DNA of 64,000 nt, taken from NCBI GenBank assembly GCA_029204225.1, contig CM055094.1, positions 21,021,018-21,085,017 on the forward strand, written 5' to 3'. The DNA is from Diphasiastrum complanatum. Lineage: Eukaryota; Streptophyta; Lycopodiopsida; Lycopodiales; Lycopodiaceae. Below are positions 1 to 12,278 of the stretch, piece after piece. Below the pieces are notes generated by a model, which made no database searches, had not been told where the DNA came from, and saw only the letters and a list, made by a program, of their open reading frames with translations. Numbering within the stretch: position 1 is the stretch's first letter; every line of letters starts with the position of its first letter. A program made the translations under genes and the position numbers.

Positions 1-470
1 CATTGTGATGTGAATGTGTTAACATGCTTTAACACCAAAAATTAGCATCAAGAACAGCTTTTAATGCAAGATTCAAAACAAGAGTTCAATGATGTTTTTC
101 CTAAATAGCTAAGATTTTTTGAGGTACATACTTCTAATTATATTGCAGTCCGTTGTTAGAACATAATCAAATTTTTCTGAAATGAAATCTTTGAAATGTT
201 TTAGAAAAGAGCAAGAACATAAAGATAGATTTTCAATTTCAAAATTGCAGAAAACATCAAACAGAAAGTACCATTCACTTTTGATGTTAGGTAAGTATGA
301 CCAAGCAAACACAATATTATGGAAGGACTTGTGTATATAAGGCCAAAGATTGTAATAAAATACGAGTGTAAAAGTGTCTCACACGAATGGTCTCAAACAT
401 TCTGTTACAGTAGCGTAAATGTAAAAATATCTTTGCCTTGTCCTTGCGCGTGTTGAGCTGTAGTCGATCC
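1..470 (+). mobile_element. Ty3/gypsy-type pol fragment, copy 1 (fossil)
   Basis: The first 45 bases are the tail of a retropepsin-region ORF that is better preserved at 17,108-17,455 and 43,361-43,708. The following 425 bases continue the same repeat (an EFNDVFP-like linker, then decayed sequence). The family call rests on the better copies. The window edge cuts the fragment, and no LTR is visible. Confidence 0.6.
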
Positions 471-658
471 ACCGTATTCCTAGTGAGAGTTCTTCTATGC
501 AGATCCTCGTCATCCTGTGAGCTAGTTAATACCTGTAAAAGTTCAGTCTTTTAGCCAGTAAGTCTTCTTTTGCACCACTACCTTGTCCTTCCTTTTCTTT
601 ATATCATGTATACTTCTTTCTTTTTCCCAAATTTTGTCCATAAACCACCGAACTAGGG

Positions 659-856
659 TTGTTTAGGTTGAAAGAACCAGGCCTTTCATTTGAGTTTTGG
701 AAGAATTTATCTTGGACAGTGAAAAAACGTGGTCTTTTGAGGAGGCATTCAATCTCTTTGATGTTTTCAGCATCTCCTAAGTTGGCAAGGAGTTTAGCAG
801 AAGGGTTTGCAGCAAATCAATCATGTGCTGGTGTAAAAAGAGAAAAGTATGTGTGA
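659..856 (+). CDS. ORF C, unknown, copy 1
   Basis: This 65-residue frame begins MFRLKEPGLSFEFWKN and is basic and serine/leucine rich (KKRGLLRRHSISLMFSASPK). I do not recognise it. The same frame stays open at 16,297-16,575 (minus), 42,551-42,823 (minus) and 59,518-59,790 (plus), always about 350 bp beyond the gypsy fragment and just before an AT-rich spacer. That co-occurrence argues it belongs to the repeat rather than to a host gene. In longer copies the frame starts about 27 residues earlier. Its conservation may reflect recent duplication rather than selection. Confidence 0.3.
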   Translation: MFRLKEPGLSFEFWKNLSWTVKKRGLLRRHSISLMFSASPKLARSLAEGFAANQSCAGVKREKYV

Positions 857-879
857 CTTGACAACATTTCTGGCGAGCT

Positions 880-1272
880 TGTGTAGCCAAAGAAAAAAGC
901 CATTCATCTAATTTTAGAAGGATGCACCAGGGAAGAATTCACTAAGATTGTTCATAATGAAACACGATGATCCCAAAAAAAAGAAATGACATGGAGACAA
1001 TTTTTTTTTTTAATTTTATAAAAAAAATACCCATATTTAAAATGCTTCAAATAAAGATATTGTAATGCTAAAAAAAAATTTATTAATTTTTGCACATCAC
1101 CTTATATGAAATAATAATACTATTCAAAATAAAATCATTGGACACAACCATTAGAATAACTAAAAAAAAACTTTTCGCTTATTAAAACAAAAGTTTTTAA
1201 TTTTTTTTAAAAAATTTTAAAAGTGTTTTAAATTACAATTCTTGTATCAAGAAAAATATTTTTTAAATTACG
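880..1272. other. AT-rich spacer
   Basis: This is low-complexity AT-rich sequence with long A and T runs and no supportable gene. It recurs at 15,886-16,270, 31,090-31,700 and 59,880-60,600, always beside ORF C, so it is part of the same repeat block. Confidence 0.6.
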
Positions 1273-1365
1273 ACCTAACCTGAACCAAAAGGAATCATAT
1301 GCACATAAATATGCCTCTTCAACTCATTCCTACAAGATCAGTTGAATCATCATGCAATAATCATC
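1273..1365 (-). repeat. Scrap of copia 5' leader
   Basis: About 90 bases match the copia leader seen at 57,020-57,112 and 62,545-62,630 (shared GAATCATATGCACATAAATA). The scrap is wedged between the AT-rich spacer and gene DEF. The same two junctions exist inverted at 15,791-15,885, so the join formed before this block was duplicated. Confidence 0.65.
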
Positions 1366-2861
1366 GTTTCCACATCCTATCAAAGCAACATTGCTCCAAA
1401 GTTTTCCACAAATTTCTAGTCTCCATACACTGCCGAGCAATACTCTACATACACTGCTTAGAGAGCCTAGGCCCCATGCTCTGCAATCACTGTGGACCAA
1501 GTCGAGCGTCCATACTCTCCATTCACTATGGACTGAGCTGAGCGTCCATACTCTGCATACAAAGTTGACTGAGCCGAGTCCATCCAAAGACAACCGATCC
1601 GAAGCCCTCCACAGTCGACCGAGCTGAGACTCCACTTGTCTGTTACCAGAGCCGAACCTTCAACAGAGTCATTAGCCGAGTCCAGAACCTGTCTGCCACA
1701 ACACCTTCCAGTTCTGATGACCCAACTCATGACAAAATTGACATCACCATGGAAAGCCTCGATATCTCTGAGATGAACACTTGGTACCAGGAGGCACACT
1801 AGTTCCTGAGCCACATAGATTCCAACTTCCTCTTTTCATCAGTGGCTATCAGAGCCCGTTTCGATTGCATATTGCTTATAACCACACCATCAGATTTTCC
1901 AGTTCATGTTACCTCCTAACCAAAATTGTGTTTATATTATCCCTATTTCTGGAGCTGACCTCAATACATTTGGCTTCCCTACGGGACCAAACACAGTCAA
2001 TAGGACCCTCAAAAAGATTGAGTCCACAACATACTTCAAATACATAGACCCCTCAGTGGACAAATGGAAAAAAAAAGATGGTTACCTTATCAAGGTCATA
2101 AATGATAAGCCCTTAGCTGCTCCGTGCGCCTATCTAACGAAATATACATAGGGCTATAGGTCCAAGATCACGCGTATCCCCATGAAACTATTCCACATGA
2201 TGGCTGACTCTAAACTACACGATCAGAACCTTTATGACTGGGCCCAGTTTGCTTCCAACTGCCTCCATGACTATATCAAGAACAAGCAAACATCCAATTA
2301 TTGGGCTATCTTCTAATAGATGTCACTTTGCGACAGTTGAGCCACTGACCTCGATTTTGAGGCCACTTGATGCTAGCAGATAAAAGCTTGGGAGACTCCC
2401 TCAGAACCAGCCAAGAATACCAACTCTACTTCTAGGCCTATTGCAACAGATTCCACGCAAGCGGCTTCTCAAAAGAGAAAGAGTTCCTTCTCTCCACAAG
2501 GGCCAACTGCAAAGCACCAAACGGTCGACCTAGTGAAGCTTACATCGAGAAAGACACCCATGTACTCTATGTCACAGACGACGGATCGATACAAGCAAAG
2601 CGTCATGCTTCATCAGATGAAACAGACTCAAATGATATGGAGTTTACATTCGAGGAGTTCCATGGCACAAAAGGGCTTTCTAAGAAATGCCATGTAAGAG
2701 AGAGAAAATCGTCGAATTTTAAAACTCCGACCGAGTTCTTGGTCTGCCCGCACAACTCCGATGACTTGACCTCACTAGTAACGTATATAGTTAACTGGAA
2801 GTTGGGTAGCCACAACGCGTGGGGTCCATACTTCAAGATTCTATTTTCTACCATTAACTAA
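1366..2861 (+). pseudogene. Gene DEF, unknown, copy A
   Basis: Three conserved stretches lie in order. D (to about 1,745) contains a 36-bp imperfect tandem repeat (GACCGAG..GAG..TCCATACTCTGCA) that reads as a 12-residue DRAERPYSA-type repeat in one frame. E (1,906-2,320) begins MLPPNQN and includes PISGADLNTFGF and DWAQFASNCLHDYI. F (2,369-2,861) includes QAYCNRFHASGFSKEKEF, TDDGSIQ and KTPTEFLVCPHNSDDLTSLV, with an acidic SDETDSND stretch. I know no family that matches. The same order recurs at 14,444-15,790, 41,330-42,330, 44,186-44,790 and 54,404-55,575. It always lies upstream of gene HIK on the same strand, so it is a gene of the repeat unit. This copy is interrupted. Confidence 0.5.
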
Positions 2862-2989
2862 CATGACTTCTCATGTAAATGCAAATCGTATTGCACATCA
2901 AAGTTTTCTTTCCATCTACTAAAGCGTTCACATCAAAGAAAAATAGTCTTATTGATCTGCAAATCATGGCAAGAAACTTTGAATATTTT

Positions 2990-3290
2990 GGATCACAATG
3001 AGCGCCAACGTGAATCTAAATTTTTGAAATTCTGAAAATATGGAGTGTGTTGGATCAAATGGAGTGGCAAGGTTATCTCAAACTTTTGCAATTCAAAATT
3101 AGCAATTTCAACACACATCTATTGAAAAGATATTTTGCTTACTTTGCTCATAACTACAAAGCTTTGATTTTGCATATAAGGCAAGAAACATGAGTGTGAT
3201 GGATCAAAAAGAGCGCCAAGGTCATTTCAAACTTTTACAATTATTTTTTTTTATAATTAAGACGAGTTTTAATAGCTTACAAGATATATA
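2990..3290 (+). repeat. Triplicated motif between DEF and HIK
   Basis: Three diverged direct copies of a motif lie within 300 bp. The core is GGATCAAA(T/A)GGAGCGGCAAGG or similar, followed by an ATCTCAAACTTTTGCAATT-like run. The array ends about 40 bp before the HIK start codon. It also occurs at 14,043-14,330, 20,830-21,135, 27,127-27,440, 40,894-41,230 and 44,835-45,175. The position suggests upstream control sequence or an untranslated leader, but no function is shown. Confidence 0.55.
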
Positions 3291-3331
3291 AGAAGTGGGT
3301 TTTCTACTAGATTAATCTATCAATTATTAAG

Positions 3332-4320
3332 ATGTCTAAAAATCATGTCCATATTGATCTTCCCATAGAATATGCTCCACTGTCGAGAAAGAATCTGAAA
3401 GGATCCACCTTACCAACTCACCAAAGGACGAAAGACAGGAAATATTATGATCTATGGGTAGATGGATGTTTGTATCCAATCGATCCAAGCTCAATGCAAC
3501 ATCCAAATTTTAGATCGGTCACGCAACTCATACTGTTTTTGTGTGAAGGACACAATAGTCTATTGGATTATTGTGAAAGATTGAAAAGTTATGGCATTAG
3601 TTATTCAATGAAAAAAATCCACTGTTTGGAAAATATGTTGAATGGTTTGCTTACTGACTACCGAGAAAAAGAAATTTTTTTTTGCAAACAAAAGAAAAAA
3701 ATGAAATATTGAAAATAGATAATCCTCGTTTGCAAGATATTATATTAAACCTCAACCAAGAAACTGACAATATGAAACTAATTGTACAAACATTGTGTAC
3801 CTCATATTGTCAAATAAATGTAGAAGTAAACACTTTACGGAAGAAAATACTGAACAATAAGCGAAAAAGAGTTATTTTAAAAACTATTGACGAGCTCTCA
3901 ACAAGTGGGGTTCAACGGAAAAAAAAAATATATGCTTTCAAGTAGGATTGTGTTTTAAACTATTCATGTGCTTTGTTTCATCTAGCACATCAATGGCTGT
4001 GAATTGTTTTTTTCTAAATCTTATTTTTATTTTGAAGAGCAGCTTTCGTCACCAATGAAAATCTGAAAGACAAGGACATGATTGGAAAGTCTTTGAGTGC
4101 AGTACTTACAACCAAGTCAATGACGAGTCTACTTGGAAATCAACGATATTCTCGAATCAAGCCCAAGATTGCAGAGGCGCTTATGGGTGAAGTGGCAAGA
4201 TCATTGACCGAAAATTGATACAAGGATCATGTGATTATTCTGGTATTAGCAGGGATGCATATGACACAATGTTTGAAATTATCAAAGAGGCATTTGGACA
4301 AGTACATATAAAACAATTTC
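3332..4320 (+). CDS. Gene HIK, coiled-coil protein of unknown family, copy A (3' end missing)
   Basis: The first frame (MSKNHVHIDLPIEY, 126 residues) carries a LWVDGCLYPIDPSSMQHPN region. A second, overlapping frame (3,682-3,945) has a leucine/isoleucine heptad pattern typical of a coiled coil, then a basic KKILNNKRKRV stretch. A 96-bp intron (3,942-4,037) follows: GTAGGATT at the donor, a T-rich tract and AG at the acceptor. Splicing there continues the frame into KDMIGKSLSAVLT, then RIKPKIAEALMGE and SGISRDAYDTMFEIIKEAFG. The basic stretch could be a nuclear signal. No known domain is recognised. In this copy the body joins directly to histone-leader sequence at about 4,320, without the 3' exons or G-box promoter present at 45,210-47,260. 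Confidence 0.5.
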
Positions 4321-4464
4321 CTGCCCCTCCCCGCCTGTCTTTGCCACTCTCTCGCGTTGTAGTGATATCACTCTTAGAGTTCTCAGTGTCACCATTACGC
4401 GAGATAATTTAGCTCTCTCTTCTGCTGTATCTCCGTCCTCGCATGGTATAGATATCCGGCCTCA
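4321..4464 (+). promoter_or_regulatory. 3' part of histone-gene leader
   Basis: This matches the last 140 bases of the leader at 47,261-47,588, including the CTCTCGCGTTGTAG-type and CGCGAGATAATT segments. The TATA box and G-box array that precede it in copy D are absent here. Confidence 0.55.
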
Positions 4465-4874
4465 ATAGCTCGGACGAAGCAAACTGCTAGGCTTACCCAT
4501 TTTGTTCAACTGTCCCGTCTCCAGACATCTGAACCCATACGTCCGCAAAGACACGGAAGACCTCGCCGTCCATGGTTGAGGGACATCAGGGCCTTGCAGA
4601 GGTACACCAAACTTGTGATCCTGAAAGCAGCCTTGTACCGGGCTGTGAGGGAGATTACACAAGATATGACAACGCATCTGCCCTATGCAGTGAGGTGGAA
4701 TATCGCTGCATTGGAGGCCCTCCATATTGCATACGAGGACTTCCAGACAAAATTGTTTGAGGATTCGATGCTGTGTTCCATTCATGGCAAGAGGTTGACA
4801 CTGATGCCCAAGGACATGCTTCTTGTCATGAGGGTTCCAAACACCTATGACAGCGGTATGCCACATGGCAAATC
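4465..4874 (+). pseudogene. CENH3-like histone H3, copy 1
   Basis: The reading frame aligns along its length with the intact copy at 47,589-48,011: an ARTKQTA-type start, then HGRPRRPWLRDIRALQ, an RW loop and DSMLCSIHGKR. It follows HIK directly and is followed by the palindromic array, keeping the order of the unit. The start region looks decayed and the upstream promoter is missing, so this copy is probably silent. The family assignment is argued in the entry for 47,589-48,011. Confidence 0.7.
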
Positions 4875-5358
4875 ATGCAGGCTTGAGGGTTGCGAGAGCT
4901 GGGGCTCCCAAGTTGCCATGTGGCAAGCCATGTAGGCATGTCATGAGATAAGCCATAGGCTTGCATGGCAGGCCACATAGGCATGGCATATTTCTGATGC
5001 TTCCCACGTAAGCATGTCACAGGATACCACATAGGCTTGCCATAGGCTTGTGTGGCAAGCCAACCAAGCTCTGCCATGTAGGCTTGAGTGGAGCTAGAGA
5101 GAGAGAGCTGGAGCTCCCAAGTTGCCATGTGGCAAGCCATGTAGGCATGTGAGATAAACCACATAGGCTTGGGACTTGCCATGTGGCAAGCCATGTAGGC
5201 CTATCATAGGCTTGCGTGGTAGGTCATATAGGCATGATATAGGCTTGATGCTAGTATGTTCATGCTGGTATGTTGCAGTCTGCCATATAGGCTTGACATA
5301 GGCCTGTGTGGCAAGCCAACTAAGCTATACCACGTGGGTCTGCCATGTAGGCTTGAGT
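4875..5358. repeat. Palindromic GGCTTGCCA/TGGCAAGCC array
   Basis: A degenerate tandem array contains the near-palindrome GGCTTGCCATGTGGCAAGCC and spaced variants such as GCCATGTAGGCTTG. Nine-base inverted arms with a two-base centre make it prone to hairpins. Long frames through it are artefacts. It recurs at 19,515-19,872, 25,815-26,198, 38,262-39,062 and 48,012-48,967. Confidence 0.75.
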
Positions 5359-5361
5359 GGA

Positions 5362-5404
5362 ATGAGAGAGAGAGAGAGAGAGAGAGAGTGTGTGTGTGTG
5401 TGTG
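5362..5404. repeat. GA then GT microsatellite
   Basis: About 25 bp of (GA)n pass into about 16 bp of (GT)n between the palindromic array and ORF J. The tract is much longer at 38,143-38,258. Confidence 0.95.
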
Positions 5405-5419
5405 AGTGAGGAGTCACAC

Positions 5420-5666
5420 ATGAACTACTTCCCTGTGGTATGGCCTAGCATCAACGTTGAAAAAAATATCTGATGGAGATAAGAAGGGTCCCAAGCAAAT
5501 TTCAAATAAGAATCTTGCAGAGAAAGTATTGAAACCACAGTTGGCGAGGGATCCCAAAGAATCGAACTTGAGTGTACAAGCCCAACAAAAGCGCATACAC
5601 CAACTCACCACACATGGGAAGATCGTTAAATTTGAATTTGAAGAAAAATCATTGAAATGTTTGTAG
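5420..5666 (+). CDS. ORF J, unknown, copy 1
   Basis: This is a short, lysine-rich frame (MKKISDGDKKGPKQIS, later LSVQAQQKRIHQLTTHGK). The opposite strand is also open in part, so even the coding strand is uncertain. It recurs whole at 49,028-49,261. Its second half recurs near 6,490-6,640, 36,417-36,531 and 50,390-50,540. It may be leader sequence of block Q rather than a gene. Confidence 0.2.
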
Positions 5667-6180
5667 ATCGATGTTTAACAAAATCATATATATTATAATC
5701 TTCACACGTGTGGAATCAAGATCTAGAAGGCATAGAAAACCAAGATAGAGAAAATCACATGAGATGGACATAAGAGATGAATTCTCCACAAAGAAAGAAA
5801 CTTTGATGATTATTTCTCCACTTAGGTACAACTATTTATAGCTTCCAAAATGTCATTTGGCCACTTGCCCCAAACTTGACCTAATTTGGAAACTTCTAGA
5901 TACTTTATCAAAAACCTAGAAAATCTAGTCTAGATGCAATGTACCAGAATTAGCCAATTAGAAGGGGTCCAAACTCGACCTCATCCACTGATCTACTTGC
6001 TAGAGGTAGTTAAACCACTATTTAGGCCCTTATTAACAAATATGAAACTAACTCGAAATTGAGATTCATTTTGGCCTCCAAAATTGCCAAAAGAAAAACC
6101 AAACTAGTTGACAATTTTTCACACCATGTCCTCTAGACATCTCCATTGATGGATACAATTTATAAGTTTTTGAAAGCAAT
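5667..6180 (-). repeat. Block Q, LTR-like promoter block, copy 1
   Basis: On the minus strand this holds CTATAAATAG (near 5,830-5,842), a downstream T/C-rich stretch and a GATCTTGATTCCACACGTGTG segment. It has the size and layout of an LTR or a stand-alone promoter block, but I find no clean terminal repeats. Matching blocks are 37,520-38,045 (plus) and 49,262-49,795 (minus). Confidence 0.4.
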
Positions 6181-6640
6181 GTACCAAAATTTAGCCAATT
6201 AGAATGGGTGCAAACTCGACCTCATCCACTTATCTACTTGCCAGAGGTAGTTAAACCACTGTTTAGGCCCTTATTAACAAATATGAAACTAACTCGAAGT
6301 TGAGATTCATTTTGGCCTCTTAGTAGATCAATGTTTAAATGAAGCGATAAATATTATAATCTTCCCATTTAATTCAATTATATTTATATATTATTGGTGC
6401 ATTAATAGGATAAAAGTTGGTTATTATTATTTTATTTGTTTCTATTGATTGAAGCAAGCACAGCTCGTCTAGATGATGACCACAATGCCTCTAAGGAGAA
6501 ATAGTTTTTCATTTTTTTTTAATTTTGATTTTTCTTCAAATTCAAATTTAATGATCTTCCCATGTGTGGTGAGTTGGTGTCTGCACTTGAGTTGGGCTTG
6601 TACACTCAAGTTCGATTCTTTGTAATCCCCGCAAATTAAT
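6181..6640. repeat. Partial repeat of Q, block R and ORF J tail
   Basis: Bases 6,181-6,320 repeat the inner part of Q (ACTCGACCTCATCCACT and following). Next is an AT-rich block R (TAGTAGATCAATGTTTAAAT to about 6,470), then an inverted piece of the J tail. R and the J tail recur at 50,218-50,545. Confidence 0.5.
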
Positions 6641-7140
6641 ATAACCAGTAACATTATTCTCAAAGCATGTACTATGAGCTAAAAACAACACTTGGAGAGT
6701 AAAGAGTTAGGAATATGTCAAACACTTTTACACCTAGTATTTGGCAAGATCGGATTCTTTGCGATAACCCCCCCCCCCCCCCCCCCCCCCCAATTCTTAA
6801 TATACCTTCTCAAAGCATCGAGTATGAGCTACAAACAACACTTGGTAAGTCTTAAGACTTGGAGAGTAAAGAGTTATGCATTTGTCAAATACTTTTACAC
6901 CTAGCATTTGGCAAGTTAGACACAATGGTAGTAATTATAAGAATGAGTTAGGAGTGACAGCCATGAAGCTATCATGATTTGAAATGACATCAATATATTA
7001 AGCTACTCCCAAGTTGACCCTTTCCCAGGAAGATCCTCTCTTAAAACCATAGCAAAAATCTCTTATTCAAAGGAACAATCAAGGGTCGAGTACTTACCAT
7101 ACGAGATGAAGACCAACAAGTAGGGCAAGGAAAGAAGATG
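6640..7140. repeat. Repeat block O with poly-C tract
   Basis: Two similar stretches of about 150 bp (…CAAAGCAT…ATGAGCTA…ACACTTGG…GGCAAG) are separated by a run of about 23 C at 6,769-6,791. A tail with GACAGCCATGAAGCTATCATGATTT follows. The block recurs at 18,290-18,480 (part), 35,870-36,410 (inverted) and 50,546-51,085. It is a diverged relative of block K on the other side of gene L. Confidence 0.55.
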
Positions 7141-7146
7141 TACGGT

Positions 7147-7359
7147 TTACTTTCCTATGTGCTTGGAGGTATGCTGAGCATGCTTGGAATATGAAGAACA
7201 TGTGTTTTCCAAAAATATTAGTAGTCTCACAAAAAGGCTTGGAGTAACATTAGAATTTGGAAGTGGTGCGCCTACTTTGGATGGATGATAACTAACAAAC
7301 AATTTCTGTCTAGTCCTTTTGTCGTGATATGTTCCCTCTTGTCGATATGATATTTTCAT
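7147..7359 (-). CDS. ORF T, 70 residues, unknown
   Basis: The frame MKISYRQEGTYHDKRTRQK…, ending in SYSKHAQHTSKHIGK, is basic and histidine rich at its end. It lies about 330 bp downstream of gene L on the same strand. An almost identical frame is open at 35,600-35,812, also downstream of L. It could be a small gene or a 3' exon. Confidence 0.3.
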   Translation of the reverse strand: MKISYRQEGTYHDKRTRQKLFVSYHPSKVGAPLPNSNVTPSLFVRLLIFLENTCSSYSKHAQHTSKHIGK

Positions 7360-7404
7360 TGTGTGTCTAAATATTTTTTGAATAGAATATGTGTAACCTA
7401 ATTA

Positions 7405-7464
7405 TTGTTGATTTTGATTTAATGAGCATTCAATGTTCATTTAATACATTAAATCAAATATCAA
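7405..7464. repeat. Long imperfect palindrome downstream of gene L
   Basis: The arms TTGATTTTGATTTAATG and CATTAAATCAAATATCAA face each other around a loop of about 22 bp. The same hairpin is at 35,495-35,552. It may be a 3' end structure or the relic of a tiny inverted-repeat element. Confidence 0.6.
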
Positions 7465-7691
7465 CGATGAGAACATATATATATACACAACAAGAAGAAG
7501 GATCATAGATTATGAACTAAGGTGGACATTTCAAAAGCAGTGGAGAGATAGATTAGCAGTTGAGTTCCATATACATTGGCCCTAGATGACTATAATGGTC
7601 AATCTTAAAAGTTCCAATCAACAAATGTTGATGTTTTCAATGTACTCAATTCAAAAAATTGCGCCTAAAGGATTTTCTTCATAACATTTGT

Positions 7692-9619
<1,928 letters not shown>

Positions 9620-9644
9620 TTCCATGCATTGCATTCTATTTGTA

Positions 9645-9797
9645 CTATTTCGGGTTAGACGTTGAGGCATTGTAGTCATATGTATAGAGCATCCCATCCT
9701 TAAAGGAGAACTTGTGACCATTCTGTAGGTGACTTGAATAAGCCCGCCCTCCATTCATTTCAAAGTCAAGAATAATCCATGCCCATTTCACACTCAT
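9645..9797 (-). CDS. Possible first exon of gene L
   Basis: A 50-residue frame starts MSVKWAWIILDFEMNGGRAY and ends near YDYNASTSNPK. It is conserved at 23,871-24,023 (plus) and in part at 53,038 downward, always just upstream of the GA tract and gene L on the same strand. It is a free-standing small ORF or exon 1 of L. No convincing donor site decides between these. Confidence 0.35.
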   Translation of the reverse strand: MSVKWAWIILDFEMNGGRAYSSHLQNGHKFSFKDGMLYTYDYNASTSNPK

Positions 9798-9804
9798 AGC
9801 CATC

Positions 9805-11030
9805 TATACTATACACCCCCCCCCTACAACAATCAAATTTTACTTGTCCAAGAATAGGAGAAAGATAAGCATGAGAAAAGGTCACAATTGTATCACATTT
9901 TAGTTGCCCAAGACAAAGGTAGTGCATGAGAAATTAAGACAACAGGAAAGGCACATTCACAAGTTTGTTTGAAGGGAGCTTTTCATGTTGCATAAGCACG
10001 AAGAGATGTGACGAAATAAAAGGTGAAAGTAGATTAATATTGATGTGTGTTTGCGTGAATATTTTCTGGATCCAAACATCTAGTGTGTGGTTGTTAGGCT
10101 AGAGATAGCATGATATATTAATCTCAACATCCATTGGAGCGAGCTTCCGATCCACTTGAACACAAAACTTACAAGACTATTTGCTTCATGATGTAAATGT
10201 GAATCCAACTTATCAACAATTACAAAAAATTTGAGCACAAAAGGGGCCTTTCAAAATCATACCTTTTATTTTTTTTCTCAGAAGTTTCTTCCACATGGTC
10301 CATTCAAAACACTCAAATTTGAAATCTACGTAACGTAGCTCTTTCAAATTGATTTTCTTTTCTTTTTAAAAGAACTGTAATTTTGCGTCAGGGAAGCCCG
10401 TAAATAAGCCATTTTATTTGTAGTACAGTATGCAACTTAGCAAAAAAACAGTGTAACTTTTGAACGGCAACTCGGATAGAGACGATTATGGTGCCATTAG
10501 AAAGCCCTCGACGAGAGCTTTTTCAACGACACCCAACATGACCCAGTTCCGAGCTACGGTGAAGAGGTCATGGCCAGTAAGGGAGTAGCATTATGGTGCA
10601 TTTAAGAGTAAAGGATCAAGCAAATACTTATAAAATTGGTATATGGCAAGTTAGACACAATGATAAATTCATGAGAATAAGTCAGTGAAGCTCAAAAAGT
10701 CATTTAGAGTGAGTTCTTGCCGAGTCCCAATTTGTTACCTTGCTATTTGTGAACTTGCCCCAAGATAAGGTGAAAAAAAACTTTTAATATTACGAATGAC
10801 AACCACGAAGCTATCATAGTTTCAATCAACATCGATATAATTAAACAACAAAAATCATCACATACATGGGAACATTACAAAAAATCACAATATCACGCTT
10901 TACTGCCATGCTGCCATGCATGCTTTTTAGGAAATGAAAACAAACTCTGATGGGAGAAGATTTGATGCTGGCACTTCCTTCTTCAGGCATGGAAATGAAA
11001 TTCAGAAGCTTTGAAAAGCTATAACTTCAA
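9805..11030 (-). repeat. Repeat block K, copy 1 (upstream of gene L)
   Basis: Minus-strand order: DEF-leader side, GATAGCTTCGTGGTTGTCAT, GGGACTCGGCAAGAACTCAC, CATGTTGGGTGTCGTTG, an AT-rich part, TGGATCCAGAAAATATTCAC, then sequence up to gene L. No gene is supportable. Copies lie at 22,601-23,870, 32,920-34,015, 52,885-54,300 and, in pieces, near 28 kb, 57.4 kb and 63 kb. This block probably holds the L promoter. Confidence 0.6.
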
Positions 11031-11116
11031 AGGATCGATTTTCCATCTTTTAGTGGCGATCTATTATTCGCTACGACAGTGCTTGATTACTCCTTCGCAT
11101 CCACCACGGATCCGGT
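11031..11116 (+). repeat. DEF leader fragment
   Basis: This is the end of the DEF leader (GCTTGATTACTCCTTCGCAT, CCACCACGGATCCGG). It joins abruptly at about 11,117 to the inverted 3' part of a histone gene and marks the boundary between unit copies A and B. Confidence 0.6.
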
Positions 11117-11471
11117 GCATGTCCTTGGCCATCAGTGTCACCCTCTTGCCATGAATGGAACACAGCATCGAATCCTCAAACAATTTTGTCTGGAAGTCCT
11201 CGTATGCAATATGGAGGGCCTCCAATGCAGCGATATTCCACCTCACTGCATAGGGCAGATGCGTGGTCATATCTTGTGTAACCTCCCTCACAGCCCGGTA
11301 CAACGCTACTTTCAGGATCACAAGTTTGGTGTACCTCTGCAAGGCCCTGATGTCCCTCAACCATGGACGGCGAGGTCTTCCGCGTCTTTGCGGACGTATG
11401 GGTTCAGATGTCTGGGGACGGGATGGTTGAACAAAATGGGTAAGCCCAGCAGTTTGTTTCGTCCGAGCCAT
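11117..11471 (-). CDS. CENH3-like histone H3, copy 2 (3' truncated)
   Basis: From the ATG at 11,471 the frame runs through MARTKQTA, RRGRPRRPWLRDIRALQ, the RW loop, DSMLCSIHGKRVTLM and KDM, then crosses the junction at 11,117 into unrelated leader sequence. It has lost only the end after the last histone-fold helix. Leader, TATA box and G-box array are all present upstream (11,472-12,190), so it could still be transcribed. GRP between basic residues resembles an AT-hook core. Confidence 0.75.
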
Positions 11472-11800
11472 TGAGGCCGGATATCTATACCATGCGAGGA
11501 TAGAGATACAGCAGAAGAGAGAGCTAAATTATCTCGCGTAATGGCGACACTGAGAACTCTAAGGGTGATATCGTTACAACGCGAGAGAGTGGCAAAGACA
11601 GGCGGGGAGAGGCAGGGGCTTGCATGATGGTGATACTGGGAAAGTCAGGCTGATATTGCTACGACATGAGAGGCTGTAAAGAATAGGCCTAGGGACGAGG
11701 TCGCTCGCATGATGGCGATATCACGAATGCAGGTCATATGGAAGCAATCAAACATGACAGCAAATTACGCGAAAAACCTATACAATCCCCGGGAATGGAC
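11472..11800 (-). promoter_or_regulatory. Leader of histone copy 2
   Basis: About 320 bp lie between TATA and ATG, with two related segments (ACGACATGAGAGG/ACAACGCGAGAGA types on the plus strand, with GATGGCGATA/AATGGCGACA). This is an old internal duplication. A TATAG just before the ATG could be a 3' splice site of a leader intron. A G-rich CGGGGAGAGGCAGGGG stretch is present. Confidence 0.5.
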
Positions 11801-12190
11801 TTATATAGTAGAAAAAATTTGGCACGTGTGAATCCCAGCGACACCTGGCCTAGTCAATAGCTGACATGTGGAACCACATGTTTGTATACGCATGTGTGAA
11901 ACTGCACATTTGATCAACACGTGTGGGATCCCATGGCCGAATGGATCAGCAACATGTGTTCTTGCACATATCGGCTCGCACGTGTGGTCACGTGGCCCAA
12001 TCAGTAACTGACGTGTGGGACCACACTTCTGTATCTGCACGTGTGAAACTTGCACATGTGGCCATGTGGTCGAATGGTTTGGTGACGTGTGTTCTGGTAC
12101 GTGTTAGCTCGCACGTGTGGGCACGTGGCCGAATGGCAGATTGACGTGTATTGTAGCACGTGTGGTCTCACACGTGTGGACGGTTGTATT
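11801..12190 (-). promoter_or_regulatory. G-box array promoter, copy B
   Basis: A minus-strand TATATAA box lies at 11,801-11,807. Upstream are about 380 bp packed with ACGT cores, many of them CACGTG or ACACGTGTG. The array is 2.3 tandem units of about 140-175 bp. Known plant G-boxes bind bZIP and bHLH factors (light, abscisic acid). It separates the histone gene from the 3' end of HIK. The mirror TATA at 12,257-12,264 points the other way. Confidence 0.65.
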
Positions 12191-12278
12191 ACGCGCCATA
12201 GATCTAATCCGTTGTTGGATCGACGAGTGTACGACTTGGGTTTTATTGGTTTTAGCTATATAAATGTTGTTTGATCAG

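Noticed and set aside
109-312. Frame with FAWSYLPNIKSEW on the strand opposite the gypsy linker (also at 32,391, 43,094 and 59,049)
   Set aside because: Open in several copies, but recent duplication explains this, and it has no start context or homology that I recognise.
4462-4866. Open frames antisense to the histone genes (about 134 residues, also at 11,079, 39,060 and 47,586)
   Set aside because: They mirror the histone frame on the other strand and have no family resemblance; the histone reading explains the conservation.
5667-6180. Calling block Q a defined solo LTR
   Set aside because: It has promoter-like content, but no clear TG…CA ends or target duplication could be found by eye.
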